Shown here piece after piece: positions 1 through 7,709 of a DNA stretch of 64,000 bases. The notes below the pieces were generated by a model. The model was not told the origin of the DNA and ran no database searches. It saw nothing but the letters and a program-made list of their open reading frames with translations. The stretch covers positions 49,693 to 113,692 of the forward strand of contig CAAGBT010000023.1 of the NCBI GenBank assembly GCA_900768135.1, written 5' to 3'. Each line of letters opens with the position of its first letter. Position 1 is the first letter of the stretch. The translations under genes were made by a program, and so were the position numbers. The DNA is from an uncultured Oscillospiraceae bacterium (lineage in GTDB: Bacteria; Bacillota; Clostridia; Oscillospirales; Oscillospiraceae).

Positions 1-536
1 AGCGCGGCGGTGTGTTCATCGAGCAGCAGCAGCTGCGGCGGCACCATGGTCGCCATCAGCAGCGTGAGCGCCTGGCGCTGGCCGCCGGAGAGCAGCCCCA
101 CAGGATTGCTCATGCGGTCCTCCAGCCCCATGTCGAGCTGCCTCAGCTGCCCGGCAAAGAACTCCCTGTCTTTCTTGCTGATGCGGCTGAACGGATTGCC
201 GTGCGCTGCGCGCAGGTACGCAAGCGCGAGGTTTTCTTCGATCGTCATGTTCGGCGCGGTGCCGCGCAGCGGGTCCTGAAAAAGCCGCCCGATGCGGCGG
301 GAGCGTTCATGCTCCGGCATGAAGGTGATGTCCTTGCCAGCGAGCGAAATGCTGCCCTCGTCCACATAAAAGCTGCCCGCAATGGCGTTGAACAGCGTTG
401 ATTTGCCTGCGCCGTTCGAGCCGACGATGGTAACGAAATCGCCCTCGTCAAGGTGCAGCGAAAGGCTGCTGAGCGCCTTTTTTTCGTTCACGGTGCCGGG
501 GTTGAAGGTTTTGGAAATGTTTTTAACGTCCAGCAT
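1..536 (-). CDS. ABC transporter ATP-binding protein (partial, TrpY/COG1101 type)
   Basis: The gene is cut by the window edge; only the first ~178 residues are present. It is the cytoplasmic ATPase that powers the permease and binding protein encoded just upstream. Walker A (GSNGAGKST) lies near residues 38-46, the signature LSGGQ near 145-150 and Walker B (LLLLDE) near 167-172, so all core nucleotide-binding motifs are inside the window. The ATG at 534-536 follows the permease stop codon by one base and is preceded by a GGAGGG-like ribosome binding site inside the end of the permease gene, so the two are probably translationally coupled. Family knowledge: COG1101 ATPases pair with COG4120 permeases and COG2984 lipoproteins. 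The tryptophan substrate is inferred from the T-box upstream of the operon. Confidence 0.93.
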   Translation of the reverse strand, partial: MLDVKNISKTFNPGTVNEKKALSSLSLHLDEGDFVTIVGSNGAGKSTLFNAIAGSFYVDEGSISLAGKDITFMPEHERSRRIGRLFQDPLRGTAPNMTIEENLALAYLRAAHGNPFSRISKKDREFFAGQLRQLDMGLEDRMSNPVGLLSGGQRQALTLLMATMVPPQLLLLDEHTAA

Positions 537-537
537 T

Positions 538-1446
538 TTACCGGCCCTCCTTTGTTCCTGCCGCCATTTTGCGCTTCTGGAACGCCGCCCATTTCCGGAT
601 GCCCGGCGCGGCGATCGCCAGCGCCACGATCACAGCGGTAAGCAGCTTGAGACACTCCACCGGCACGATCTTGGTGTAGAAAATGACGGCGTAGAGAAAG
701 CGGTAGACGACGGAGCCGAGAATGACGGCGGCCACGCCCTTACGGACCGTCCGGCGGCCGAGCAGCGTTTCGCCGATGATGAGGCACGCAAGGCCAATGA
801 CGACGATGCCCGTGCCGGAGTTGATATCCACGGTTTTCTGATATTGGCCGACCATCGCGCCGGAGAGCGCCGTGAGCATATTGGCAAGGCAGAGGCCTAC
901 CGTGACGGTGAACGCGGGATTGAGCGAGGAGGCGCGCACCATGTCGGGGTTATCGCCGGTGGCGCGGATGGAAAGCCCCAGCCGCGTGCCGAGAAACAGC
1001 AGCAGCAACCCGCCGGACACGACCGTAACGGCGGCCGCAAGCAGCAGCTCATACCAGTCGCCGCCGATCCCTGCATCGCGCAGCATCGTGAAGATCGTTC
1101 TGCTGCCAAGCAGGCTCTGGTTGGACTTCCAGCCCATCGCCATCAGATTCACGGTGTAAAGGCCGGTGTTGGTCACGATGCCGGCAAGAATGCTCGGCAC
1201 GCCGAGCTTCGTCTGCAAAAACGCGGTGACAAAGCCCGCGCACGCACCCGCAAGCATCGCGGCGAAGACTGCAAGGACGGGATGTCCCGCAGCTGTTACC
1301 GTGACGGATACCGCAGCGCCGAGGACAAAGCAGCCGTCGGTGGTGAGATCGGCGATATCAAGGATGCGGTAGCTGAGGAACAGCGCCATTGCGACCAGCG
1401 CATAGAGGAAGCCCAACTCAAGGGCGGTCTGCGTGATGAGGAGCAT
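538..1446 (-). CDS. ABC transporter permease (TrpZ/COG4120 type)
   Basis: A 302-residue integral membrane protein with many hydrophobic segments, starting MLLITQTALELGFLYAL and ending in a basic tail. It resembles the branched-chain-amino-acid/ribose permease superfamily, specifically the COG4120 group that accompanies COG2984 binding lipoproteins. It should form the membrane channel of the importer. It lies between the binding protein gene, 87 bp upstream, and the ATPase gene, one base downstream. A strong AAGGAGAG ribosome binding site precedes the ATG. Substrate specificity cannot be read from the permease; tryptophan is proposed only from the operon's T-box. An alternative would be another aromatic compound or a precursor. 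Confidence 0.9.
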   Translation of the reverse strand: MLLITQTALELGFLYALVAMALFLSYRILDIADLTTDGCFVLGAAVSVTVTAAGHPVLAVFAAMLAGACAGFVTAFLQTKLGVPSILAGIVTNTGLYTVNLMAMGWKSNQSLLGSRTIFTMLRDAGIGGDWYELLLAAAVTVVSGGLLLLFLGTRLGLSIRATGDNPDMVRASSLNPAFTVTVGLCLANMLTALSGAMVGQYQKTVDINSGTGIVVIGLACLIIGETLLGRRTVRKGVAAVILGSVVYRFLYAVIFYTKIVPVECLKLLTAVIVALAIAAPGIRKWAAFQKRKMAAGTKEGR

Positions 1447-1470
1447 GAAAAAGCTCTCCTTTCAAGGCCT

Positions 1471-1492
1471 GCCCCGGCCGTGCGGCCGGGGC
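1471..1492 (-). other. Intercistronic GC-rich hairpin
   Basis: A 10-bp perfect stem (GCCCCGGCCG paired with its complement around a 2-nt CA/TG centre) sits between the binding-protein gene and the permease gene on the minus strand. There is no T-run after it, so it is more likely an mRNA-stabilising or partial processing structure than a full terminator. Such a structure would let the binding protein be made in excess over the membrane components. Confidence 0.6.
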
Positions 1493-1533
1493 GGAGGGTT
1501 CTCGTTTTCCGGGAAATACAGCGGGGCGGAGGC

Positions 1534-2571
1534 TCAGTCCTTGGTGGTCGTGACCTCAACAACGGTACCCATGCTGTCAAAGCAGGAGTACTCGGCCTGC
1601 TTGCCGATCAGCGCGCAGGTGTCGGTGTTGACGGTGATGATGCCGCCGTCGATCAGGTAGTAGTCTTCCATGCCGTCCACGCCATCGGTGATGGCGGAGT
1701 AGGCGAGGTCGGCGGTCTTGGCGCCGAGGTCGGTATAGTTCACGCCGCAGGTGGCGTAGGCGCCGTTGCGGACAAAGGAATCAGCGCCGGCGTAGTGGGG
1801 GATGCCGGCATTGGCGAGGTCCTCGTAGATGGCGAGCTCAGCGGCCATGATGACATTGTCGGTCGGGGTGAAGACGGCGTCCACGCCGTCGGCGATCAGC
1901 GCGGAAGCGGCGGCGACGACCTCATCGTTCGTGTTCGCGGTCTGCTCGACGTACTCGATGCCCTTCGCGTCAAGATAGGCCTTCGCGTCGGCGATGGGCT
2001 TGGCGGAGTTGGGTTCAGAGAGGGAGTAGAGCAGGCCGACCTTGGCGACGTTCGGGTTCTGGGCGAACATCATGTCCATGATGAAATCGGTGTTCAGCGC
2101 GTCGCTCGTGCCGGTCACATAGTCGATGCCCGTCAGACTCGCGACCTCGGGATCGGAGACGGCGGCGTAAACAACGGGGGTTCTGGTGTCCTCGGCAGAG
2201 AGAGCGGCGATCTGCGCGGCGGTGGTCGCAATGGGGATGATGGCGTCCACCTGGTCGGCAATCGCCTGATCGGACAGCTGCTTTAAGATGGTCTGGTCGT
2301 TCTGGCCGGAGGTGATGTCGTACTCGATGGTCACATTATTGTCGGCAGCGATCTTGTCAAGCTCGGCGGCCACAGCGTTTGCGATCTCATCGAGAGAGGG
2401 GTGGTCAAGCTGCTTGATGATGGCGACCTTGTAGGTCTTGGCGCTTTCATCGCCATTCGGCTGGGCATCATTGCCGCTGCCGCCGCTCTTGCTGCCGCAC
2501 GCGGCCAGAGACAGCGTCATCGCACCGGCGAGGACGAGGGTGAGAAGCTTCTTCATCGTGTTGTTTTTCAT
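1534..2571 (-). CDS. trpX: ABC transporter substrate-binding lipoprotein (TrpX-like, COG2984)
   Basis: A 345-residue lipoprotein. The N-terminus is a signal peptide with lipobox LAAC, the lipidated Cys being residue 25, followed by a short G/S-rich linker. The mature part has the periplasmic-binding-protein type I fold pattern of the ABC_sub_bind family (IKQLDHPSLDEIANAV near the start, then alternating strands and helices). I chose the ATG at 2571 because a GGAGG ribosome binding site precedes it; the upstream TTG at 2586 is part of that site. The gene is first in a three-gene operon behind a T-box riboswitch with a UGG specifier, so tryptophan is the likely ligand. This agrees with the published regulon prediction for TrpXYZ transporters in Firmicutes; it is an inference, not a measured specificity. 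Confidence 0.85.
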   Translation of the reverse strand: MKNNTMKKLLTLVLAGAMTLSLAACGSKSGGSGNDAQPNGDESAKTYKVAIIKQLDHPSLDEIANAVAAELDKIAADNNVTIEYDITSGQNDQTILKQLSDQAIADQVDAIIPIATTAAQIAALSAEDTRTPVVYAAVSDPEVASLTGIDYVTGTSDALNTDFIMDMMFAQNPNVAKVGLLYSLSEPNSAKPIADAKAYLDAKGIEYVEQTANTNDEVVAAASALIADGVDAVFTPTDNVIMAAELAIYEDLANAGIPHYAGADSFVRNGAYATCGVNYTDLGAKTADLAYSAITDGVDGMEDYYLIDGGIITVNTDTCALIGKQAEYSCFDSMGTVVEVTTTKD

Positions 2572-2639
2572 TTTTTGTTCCTCCAAATATATTTGATCTT
2601 GGGCGGCAGATGAGGTCCTGGTTTGCCGGAACAGGAGGA

Positions 2640-2937
2640 ATATAAAGAAAAAAGACCTTCATCCCATACACATGGGACAAAAGTCATCAAACTTCTGCGA
2701 TACCACCCAAATTGACGTATAAAACGCCCGCTCGCTTACGCGCACCATCATACGCGCCCCGATGGATAACGGGTGGGATACCCGTCGGTTCCTACTTGGC
2801 TTCCGCCGTTTGGTCCGCCCTCCGGAGTCCATTCGCCGGCCGTCTGCCGCCCCGATCACACCGCCCGGGACTCTCTTTGCGCTTATCTGCGCCGGCTACT
2901 TCTCTCCGTCATAGGTTTGAAGCTCTTCACTTGTTGG
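2640..2937 (-). ncRNA. T-box riboswitch, predicted tRNA-Trp sensor
   Basis: The leader of the ABC importer operon shows T-box landmarks on the minus strand in order. There is an AGTA-like motif in lower stem I (GAGAAGTAG), a GAGAG...GGTG distal stem I element, and a specifier-loop pattern GAA-TGG-A with UGG at 2829-2831. The T-box bulge sequence TGGGTGGTATCGC is at 2697-2709, followed by an intrinsic terminator at 2648-2685. The mechanism known for the family is that uncharged tRNA pairs with the specifier and the bulge, stabilising the antiterminator. UGG indicates tryptophan. The structure was read by eye, not folded. Confidence 0.88.
2648..2685 (-). terminator. Intrinsic terminator of the T-box
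   Basis: A 14-bp stem with G-U wobbles and a short GTGT loop is followed by six T residues on the minus strand. It lies directly after the T-box bulge and before the binding-protein start codon, as expected of a T-box attenuator. Confidence 0.85.
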
Positions 2938-2942
2938 TTTGC

Positions 2943-2971
2943 ATTATACGCATCCGCGCGTCGTTTGTCAA
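2943..2971 (-). promoter_or_regulatory. Consensus sigma-A promoter of the T-box/ABC importer operon
   Basis: The -35 box is TTGACA (2966-2971) and the -10 box is TATAAT (2943-2948), separated by exactly 17 bases. Both hexamers match the consensus perfectly. Strong initiation with control left to the T-box is the usual arrangement. Confidence 0.9.
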
Positions 2972-3038
2972 GCACGCCGCGCGAAAAATGCGGAATTTTA
3001 TTCGTGAAAGATTTGTGGAAAATGCACATCACGGAAAG

Positions 3039-3068
3039 ACGGGAGCCACAGCGGCGGCTCCCGTTACG
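3039..3068 (-). terminator. Possible terminator after the esterase gene
   Basis: An 8-bp GC-rich stem (CGGGAGCC with its complement) is followed by TCTTT on the minus strand, three bases past the esterase stop codon. The T-run is short, so termination strength is uncertain. Confidence 0.5.
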
Positions 3069-3070
3069 GT

Positions 3071-4012
3071 TCATTCCAGCAGAAACCGCGCGATATTCTC
3101 CATGGCGGCGGCCGCTTTTTTAATGGGGAACATCTGAAAGACGTGCCACATCCCTTCGCTGACCTCAAAGCGGCAGGGAACGCCCGCGCGCTGCATCGCA
3201 AGATAAAGACGCTCGGCGTCGGAATACAGGATCTCGTGATCGCCAACTTGAATGAGTGTGGGCGGAAAACCTGCAAGATCGGCGAAAAGCGGCGATAGAT
3301 CGCCCGAGCGGTAATCCTTCCCGGCAGCGTAAGCTGTACGAACGGCTTCGATGTAGTCCGGCGTGAGCATCGGGTCGATCTCCGCACGGGTGCGGTACGA
3401 TTCTCCCGACATCGTCATATCCGTCCACGGGGACATCAGCACGAGCGCGCCGGGCAGGCGGCGCGCGGATTCCCTGAGCCTCCTGCATAGCACCAGCGCA
3501 AGATTGCCGCCGGCGCTGTCACCGGCAAGCACGATATCGCGCGCGCCGTAGCCGAGCAGCATCAGGTGATCCCAGGCGCGCAGCGCGTCTTCAATGGCGG
3601 CGGGATAGGGGGCTTCGGGCGCCAGCCGGTATTCAAAGCTCAGCACATCGTAGCCCGTCGCGTGCGCGAGCTTGGACGACAGCACGCGCGAATAGCCGAG
3701 GTTGCCGCTTGTGTAGCCGCCGCCGTGGCAGTAGAGGATGGCATGGCGGTTGCCGTGGGGCGCTTTGCGCCGCGTCCAGGCGGCGTTCATGCCGGAAAGC
3801 AGGAATTCTTCGTATTCCATGCCGGCCATAGGCGCGGCCAGCCGGCCGAGAACCTCCTGGCTGCGGCGCTGGCGCTCCAGCTCTTCTCCGGTCATCGCTT
3901 CGGGTGCACCGGCACTGTGCAGCGTCTTGAGCGCGCGCATCAGCGGGTCGAGATGGGGGCTTTCCGCCCCCTCCTTTTTCTTTTTCAGCGGAATGGGAAG
4001 CTTCGTTTCCAT
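3071..4012 (-). CDS. Alpha/beta hydrolase, hormone-sensitive-lipase family esterase
   Basis: A 313-residue cytoplasmic carboxylesterase-like protein. The oxyanion-hole motif HGGG is at residues 96-99, the nucleophile elbow GDSAGG at 164-169 with Ser166, the likely acid Asp258 in GDHEIL and the catalytic His290 in GMWH. This gives a complete triad of the alpha/beta hydrolase fold-3 (HSL) family. No signal peptide is visible. It is transcribed divergently from the acyltransferase/DUF6320 pair. Esterase and acyltransferase together suggest making and breaking of an ester, but the substrate is unknown. The start is supported by a GGAGCC ribosome binding site. Confidence 0.9.
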   Translation of the reverse strand: METKLPIPLKKKKEGAESPHLDPLMRALKTLHSAGAPEAMTGEELERQRRSQEVLGRLAAPMAGMEYEEFLLSGMNAAWTRRKAPHGNRHAILYCHGGGYTSGNLGYSRVLSSKLAHATGYDVLSFEYRLAPEAPYPAAIEDALRAWDHLMLLGYGARDIVLAGDSAGGNLALVLCRRLRESARRLPGALVLMSPWTDMTMSGESYRTRAEIDPMLTPDYIEAVRTAYAAGKDYRSGDLSPLFADLAGFPPTLIQVGDHEILYSDAERLYLAMQRAGVPCRFEVSEGMWHVFQMFPIKKAAAAMENIARFLLE

Positions 4013-4085
4013 GGCGGCTCCTTATATGCGTTTTTTCGATCATACCATATCTGTGTAAAAAAGAAAAGAAAAAGCTGCGATCTTC

Positions 4086-4114
4086 TTGTAGTGTCCATCG
4101 CTTTGTGCTACAAT
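4086..4114 (+). promoter_or_regulatory. Promoter of the acyltransferase-DUF6320 operon
   Basis: A -35-like TTGTAG (4086-4091) and a -10 TACAAT (4109-4114, preceded by TGC as an extended -10) are spaced by 17 bases, about 45 bases before the start codon. Confidence 0.65.
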
Positions 4115-4159
4115 GTGTGACCTGAAAGAGACCGGAAACGCGAGGGGAGGGGGAACACG

Positions 4160-5434
4160 ATGGCAAAGCCGGACAGCAAATGGTATAAGCTTGACAGCGC
4201 AGGCATCCTTTACTCCGCGCTGCAAAAGGAGGAGTATTCCGCCATCTACCGCTTTTCTGTGCGGATGGACGCCCCAGTGCAGCCGCAGGCGCTGCAGCGG
4301 GCCATTGACCGCTGTATGCCGCGCTTTCCAACGTTTGCCGTGCGCATCCGCAAGGGGGCGTTCTGGTATTATCTGGAACCGAACGCCGCGCCGGGGCCGT
4401 TTCTGAAGGAGGACGTGTCCGATCCCTGCCAGCCGGTGCGGTTCCGCGAGGATAACGGCTGGCTCGTGCGCTTTTATTATTACCGCGACCGCATCTCTAT
4501 CGAAGTATTCCACGCGCTTTCCGATGGCGGTGGGGCGATGGTGTTTTTCCGCGCGCTGCTGGCTGAGTATCTGCGCCAGACGGGCGTTTCCGTGCCGGCT
4601 GGAAACGGCGTTCTCGACCTGGACGAGCCGCCGCGCCCGGAGGAGATGGAAGACGCCTACGCCCGCTATGCGGGCCGCCGCGCGCTCGGCCTGCGGCGGA
4701 TGCCGAAGACCTATCAGAACATTGGCACAGGCGAACCATTTTACACGTTCCATGTGACGATGGGCTTCATACCGCTCCCGCGCCTGCGGGAGGAGGCAAA
4801 AAAATACGGCGCGTCGATCACAGAGTATCTCTCCGCTGTGCTGATCCACGTCATTCTGGAAAAGCAGAAGCGGGAGAAGCCGTATCGTGAGCGTCCCGTG
4901 GCGCTGGCGGTGCCGATCAACCTGCGCGGCTGGTTTCCCAGCGAAACGCTGCGCAACTTCATTACCACCGTGCGCCCGTTCATCGATCCGGCGATGGGCG
5001 ATTACACCTTCGCAGAGATCGTTTCGCAGGTGCGGCATTTTATGAAGCTGCATATCAACCGCCAGGAATTGCAGGCGGCGTTTACGGGAAACGTCCGCTT
5101 TACGGAAAACTTTGCCCTGCGGCTCATTCCTGTGGCGCTGAAAAACCCTGTCATGGCGCTGAATTACCGCCTGTTCGGCGTGCGGCCGTATTCCTGCACT
5201 TATACGAATCCGGGCGCGTTCACCGTGCCGCCGGAAATGGCGGCGCATATTTGCGGTGCGGAGGTCATTCTGGGGCAGGCGACCGTGCCGCGCTGCCACT
5301 GCGCGTCCATCAGCTATGGCGATACGATGGAGATCACCTTTGCCGGCACGCAGGCGGAGACGGACACCGAGCGCGATTTTTTTCGCTTTCTTGTGCGCGC
5401 GGGCATCCCTGTACGCGTGGAGAGCAACCGCTGA
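4160..5434 (+). CDS. Condensation-domain-like acyltransferase (alcohol acetyltransferase type)
   Basis: A 424-residue protein with the two-lobed condensation/CoA-dependent acyltransferase pattern. The active-site motif HALSDGG is at residues 118-124, so His118 and Asp122 form the HxxxD core. A second conserved region, VPINLRGWFPSETLRNF, matches the part of the fold that follows the linker between lobes. Proteins of this type are annotated as alcohol acetyltransferases in Clostridia, but acceptor and acyl donor are unknown here. The gene starts after a GGGGAGGGGG ribosome binding site and is followed 21 bp downstream by the DUF6320 gene. The divergent esterase nearby suggests a shared ester metabolism. 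Confidence 0.75.
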   Translation: MAKPDSKWYKLDSAGILYSALQKEEYSAIYRFSVRMDAPVQPQALQRAIDRCMPRFPTFAVRIRKGAFWYYLEPNAAPGPFLKEDVSDPCQPVRFREDNGWLVRFYYYRDRISIEVFHALSDGGGAMVFFRALLAEYLRQTGVSVPAGNGVLDLDEPPRPEEMEDAYARYAGRRALGLRRMPKTYQNIGTGEPFYTFHVTMGFIPLPRLREEAKKYGASITEYLSAVLIHVILEKQKREKPYRERPVALAVPINLRGWFPSETLRNFITTVRPFIDPAMGDYTFAEIVSQVRHFMKLHINRQELQAAFTGNVRFTENFALRLIPVALKNPVMALNYRLFGVRPYSCTYTNPGAFTVPPEMAAHICGAEVILGQATVPRCHCASISYGDTMEITFAGTQAETDTERDFFRFLVRAGIPVRVESNR

Positions 5435-5455
5435 GAGACCGAAAGAAGGAATTTG

Positions 5456-6148
5456 ATGTCATACTGTGTCAACTGCGGCGTAGAGCTTTCGCCCGGCGCG
5501 GCGCATTGTCCGCTCTGCGGAACGCCCGCGTGGAAGCCCGATCCGGCCGCGCCAAGCTTTTTCCCCACCAAGCCTGCCGAGGTGCCGCCTGCTTCGCGCC
5601 GCGCCGCCGCGGCGCTGCTGACGGCGATGCTTGCGTCGGTATCGCTCTGCTGCGGGGTTTTGAACCTTCTGCTGCCCACGGAACGGCCGTGGTCGCTCTA
5701 CATCGTCGGTGCGGCGGTGATGCTGTGGATCTGGTTCGTGCTGCCGATGTTCGCGCGGCGCATCCCCATCTTCTTTCGCCTGACGGCAGATGTTGCCGCC
5801 GTGGGCGTTTACGTCTTCCTCATTTCCATTGATTTGAACGGCGGCGCGTGGTTCCGTGATCTGGCCCTGCCGATCCTCGGTTGGGCGTGCGTGCTGGTGT
5901 TCCTTTTGAGCTTTCTGCTGCGCGGGGGACGGCGCTCGCGCCTGTCCGCCATCGCCATGTGCATCGGCACGGCGGGCCTGCTGGCGCTGGGCGTTGAGTT
6001 CTGTCTTGACCGGTATTTTCATGAGGCATGGCAGCCGAGCTGGTCGCTTGTGGTGATGGTCGTCTGCATCGGCCTTATCATCCCGCTGCGCATCGTGCGC
6101 CGCGTCCCGTCGCTGCGCGAGGAGGCGCGCAGACGCTTCAATATGTGA
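5456..6148 (+). CDS. DUF6320-like zinc-ribbon membrane protein
   Basis: A 230-residue protein with an N-terminal zinc ribbon (Cys4, Cys7, Cys18, Cys21 as CVNCG and CPLCG), a short proline-rich linker and about six transmembrane helices, ending in a basic cytoplasmic tail. I use the ATG at 5456, six bases after a GAAGGA site; the TTG at 5453 is an unlikely start. The family has no known function as far as I know, but it recurs beside condensation-like acyltransferases in Clostridia. Here the gap to that gene is 21 bp, so the two are probably one transcript. It may anchor or regulate the acyltransferase at the membrane. Confidence 0.75.
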   Translation: MSYCVNCGVELSPGAAHCPLCGTPAWKPDPAAPSFFPTKPAEVPPASRRAAAALLTAMLASVSLCCGVLNLLLPTERPWSLYIVGAAVMLWIWFVLPMFARRIPIFFRLTADVAAVGVYVFLISIDLNGGAWFRDLALPILGWACVLVFLLSFLLRGGRRSRLSAIAMCIGTAGLLALGVEFCLDRYFHEAWQPSWSLVVMVVCIGLIIPLRIVRRVPSLREEARRRFNM

Positions 6149-6168
6149 AAAAACGTCTCTGAAACGGA

Positions 6169-6205
6169 AAACCCGCCCCGGCGAAAAACGCCGGGGCGGG
6201 TTTTT
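6169..6205. terminator. Bidirectional intrinsic terminator
   Basis: A 14-bp GC-rich stem (CCCGCCCCGGCG with its complement) with an AAAAA loop is flanked by T-runs on both strands. It sits between convergent genes, the DUF6320 gene and the XRE-TPR regulator. Confidence 0.92.
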
Positions 6206-6214
6206 GCGGAAGCG

Positions 6215-7255
6215 TCAACTGTTTGCCATTCTCTCGCGCAGGCGTGCGATGTTTCTCAGCGGGGCGTCGATGGCTTCGCCCTGCATTTCGTTCCAGTCGG
6301 TGCGCATGAGTTCGATGACCTTTTCATAGCAGGCGATGGCTGTTTCATAGTCGCCGCGGATCTCGCAGATCTGCGCAATGGCCTCGTCGGGGTCAACGAA
6401 CTGCGGGTGCGGCATGAGCGTCATCGCCTTTTTGTAATCCGAGATGGATTCATCATAGCGGGTGAGCTTGGCAAGCTCGCTTGCACGCACGACGAAGACC
6501 TGCCATTCACCGCTGTGCTCCGCGCACATCTTCTCCCAGAGGGCGAGCGCCTCCTCGTGCTTCCCCTCCTGCAATAAAACGCAGCCGAGGTAGAAATCAT
6601 CGTTGTAGGTCGGCTTCAGACGGTGCATTTTCTCGATAAACCCGCGCGCCTCCGCGCAGCGCCCATCGGCGATGAGCAGATCCAAAAGCCACAGATGCGC
6701 GCTGTGATTGTCCGGATGTGCGGCAAGAAAATTCTTGTAGAAGTCGATCGTGCGGTAGTGATTCGTTGCGTTCCAGTCAAGATATGCGCCGTTTTCGGCG
6801 TCAAAAATAGCGTTGTGCGCCTCCTTGCAGTCGGGATTCAGCTCGAGCGATTGGCGGGCGAGGGGTGAGGCGAGGTCATTATATTCCCGTGCGCGCTTGC
6901 AGTAAAGCTGCGCAAGCAGCAGCGTCGCGCGCGGTCTCGTTTCGTCCTCGCGGCACTTTTCCTGCAAAAAGCGTTCCTCTTCGTCAAATTCCTGCTGCAT
7001 GAGGAATCTCTTGTCCCAGAGCATGTTGTCGATGCGGACAAAGCGGCTCTCGTCTGTGAGGGAAAAAAGCGAATCAATGCTCGTCCCCAATGCGACGGAC
7101 AGCGTGGGCAGAAGCTGGATATCGGGCAGGGAACTGCCGATCTCCCACTTGCTTACGGCCTGCGCACTCACATGGAGGGCTTTTGCCAGCTGTTCCTGCG
7201 TCATGCTTTTGGATAGGCGCAGCGCTTTGATTTTGCTGCCAATGTCGATATTCAT
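6215..7255 (-). CDS. XRE-family helix-turn-helix regulator with TPR-like repeats
   Basis: A 346-residue protein. Residues 7-62 form a Cro/C1-type HTH (MTQEQLAKALHVSAQAVSKW is the recognition core), and the rest is a helical repeat region resembling tetratricopeptide repeats. I start at the ATG at 7255, where the typical XRE N-terminus begins; an in-frame extension exists but overlaps the promoter. The family often senses peptides or partner proteins through the TPR part and controls nearby genes. An inverted repeat overlapping its own -35 box (7319-7361) suggests autoregulation. A similar protein is encoded at 53355-54434. Confidence 0.85.
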   Translation of the reverse strand: MNIDIGSKIKALRLSKSMTQEQLAKALHVSAQAVSKWEIGSSLPDIQLLPTLSVALGTSIDSLFSLTDESRFVRIDNMLWDKRFLMQQEFDEEERFLQEKCREDETRPRATLLLAQLYCKRAREYNDLASPLARQSLELNPDCKEAHNAIFDAENGAYLDWNATNHYRTIDFYKNFLAAHPDNHSAHLWLLDLLIADGRCAEARGFIEKMHRLKPTYNDDFYLGCVLLQEGKHEEALALWEKMCAEHSGEWQVFVVRASELAKLTRYDESISDYKKAMTLMPHPQFVDPDEAIAQICEIRGDYETAIACYEKVIELMRTDWNEMQGEAIDAPLRNIARLRERMANS

Positions 7256-7304
7256 AAAGGCAAAACTCCGTTTCCTGTAAAGTGAGGACGTCCTTGATGT
7301 GCTC

Positions 7305-7333
7305 AGTATAGCCCATTGCGTTTGAGTGCGCAA
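7305..7333 (-). promoter_or_regulatory. Promoter of the XRE-TPR gene
   Basis: TTGCGC (-35, 7328-7333) and TATACT (-10, 7305-7310) are separated by 17 bases on the minus strand. Confidence 0.7.
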
Positions 7334-7361
7334 TGGAGGGAGAGTTTCGCACGCTCAAACG
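7319..7361. repeat. Inverted repeat overlapping the XRE promoter (candidate operator)
   Basis: GTTTGAGTGCG and, about 20 bases on, CGCACGCTCAAAC form an imperfect inverted repeat over the -35 region. It is a candidate binding site for the XRE protein itself. Confidence 0.45.
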
Positions 7362-7375
7362 GCGGTTGAGCGGCA

Positions 7376-7411
7376 AAAAGGACGGAAAGCAGCGCTTTCC
7401 GTCCTTTTTTT
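7376..7411. terminator. Bidirectional terminator
   Basis: The stem AAAGGACGGAAAG / CTTTCCGTCCTTT carries a T-run on each strand. It lies 16 bases past the stop codon of the minus-strand Lar-like gene and probably ends that transcript. Confidence 0.85.
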
Positions 7412-7426
7412 GCATATCCGGATGGT

Positions 7427-7651
7427 TCAGTCGCCAACGCCCGGGTGAAGCACCTTGCCGATGTTCCACAGGTGCGCCACCTGCTTTGCGGCGGCAAGAC
7501 GTTCTTCCGGCGTTTCATAGGCGGCGTGTGCAGTCTGCGCGCCGCAGTCGAGGCAGGCGACATATACGCACCAGCCCTGCTCGTCCTCCACCGCGCCCAC
7601 GCCGCGGCAGCAGGGGCAATCCTGCAATTCGATCTCATAGATGGCATCCAT
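7427..7651 (-). CDS. Small zinc-ribbon protein, Lar (restriction alleviation)-like
   Basis: A 74-residue soluble protein with cysteines at 12, 14, 15, 28, 33 and 36 (DCPCC and ACLDCG) in a compact zinc-ribbon arrangement. A C-terminal helix has ETPEERLAAAKQVAHLWN. The layout CPxC...CxxCGAQT...AYET...WN resembles the Lar family, small proteins often found in phages and mobile elements. Function in this setting is unknown; there is no restriction system in the window. The start follows a GGAAAGGAA ribosome binding site. It stands alone between its own promoter and a terminator. It could simply be another small zinc-ribbon family. Confidence 0.65.
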   Translation of the reverse strand: MDAIYEIELQDCPCCRGVGAVEDEQGWCVYVACLDCGAQTAHAAYETPEERLAAAKQVAHLWNIGKVLHPGVGD

Positions 7652-7709
7652 GCTTGCAAATTCCTTTCCTTTTTCCGGCGGGCGGACGCCGCCGGGCTTG
7701 CTCGGCGAT

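Noticed and set aside
382..2286. A 634-residue plus-strand open frame
   Set aside because: It runs antisense to the permease and the binding lipoprotein, which have clear motifs, ribosome binding sites and a T-box. Its composition (Arg/Gly/His-rich, no domain) is that of a shadow frame in GC-rich DNA.
5453..5455. TTG start for the DUF6320 protein
   Set aside because: The ATG three bases later is at the better distance from the GAAGGA site and gives the usual MSYCVNCG start.
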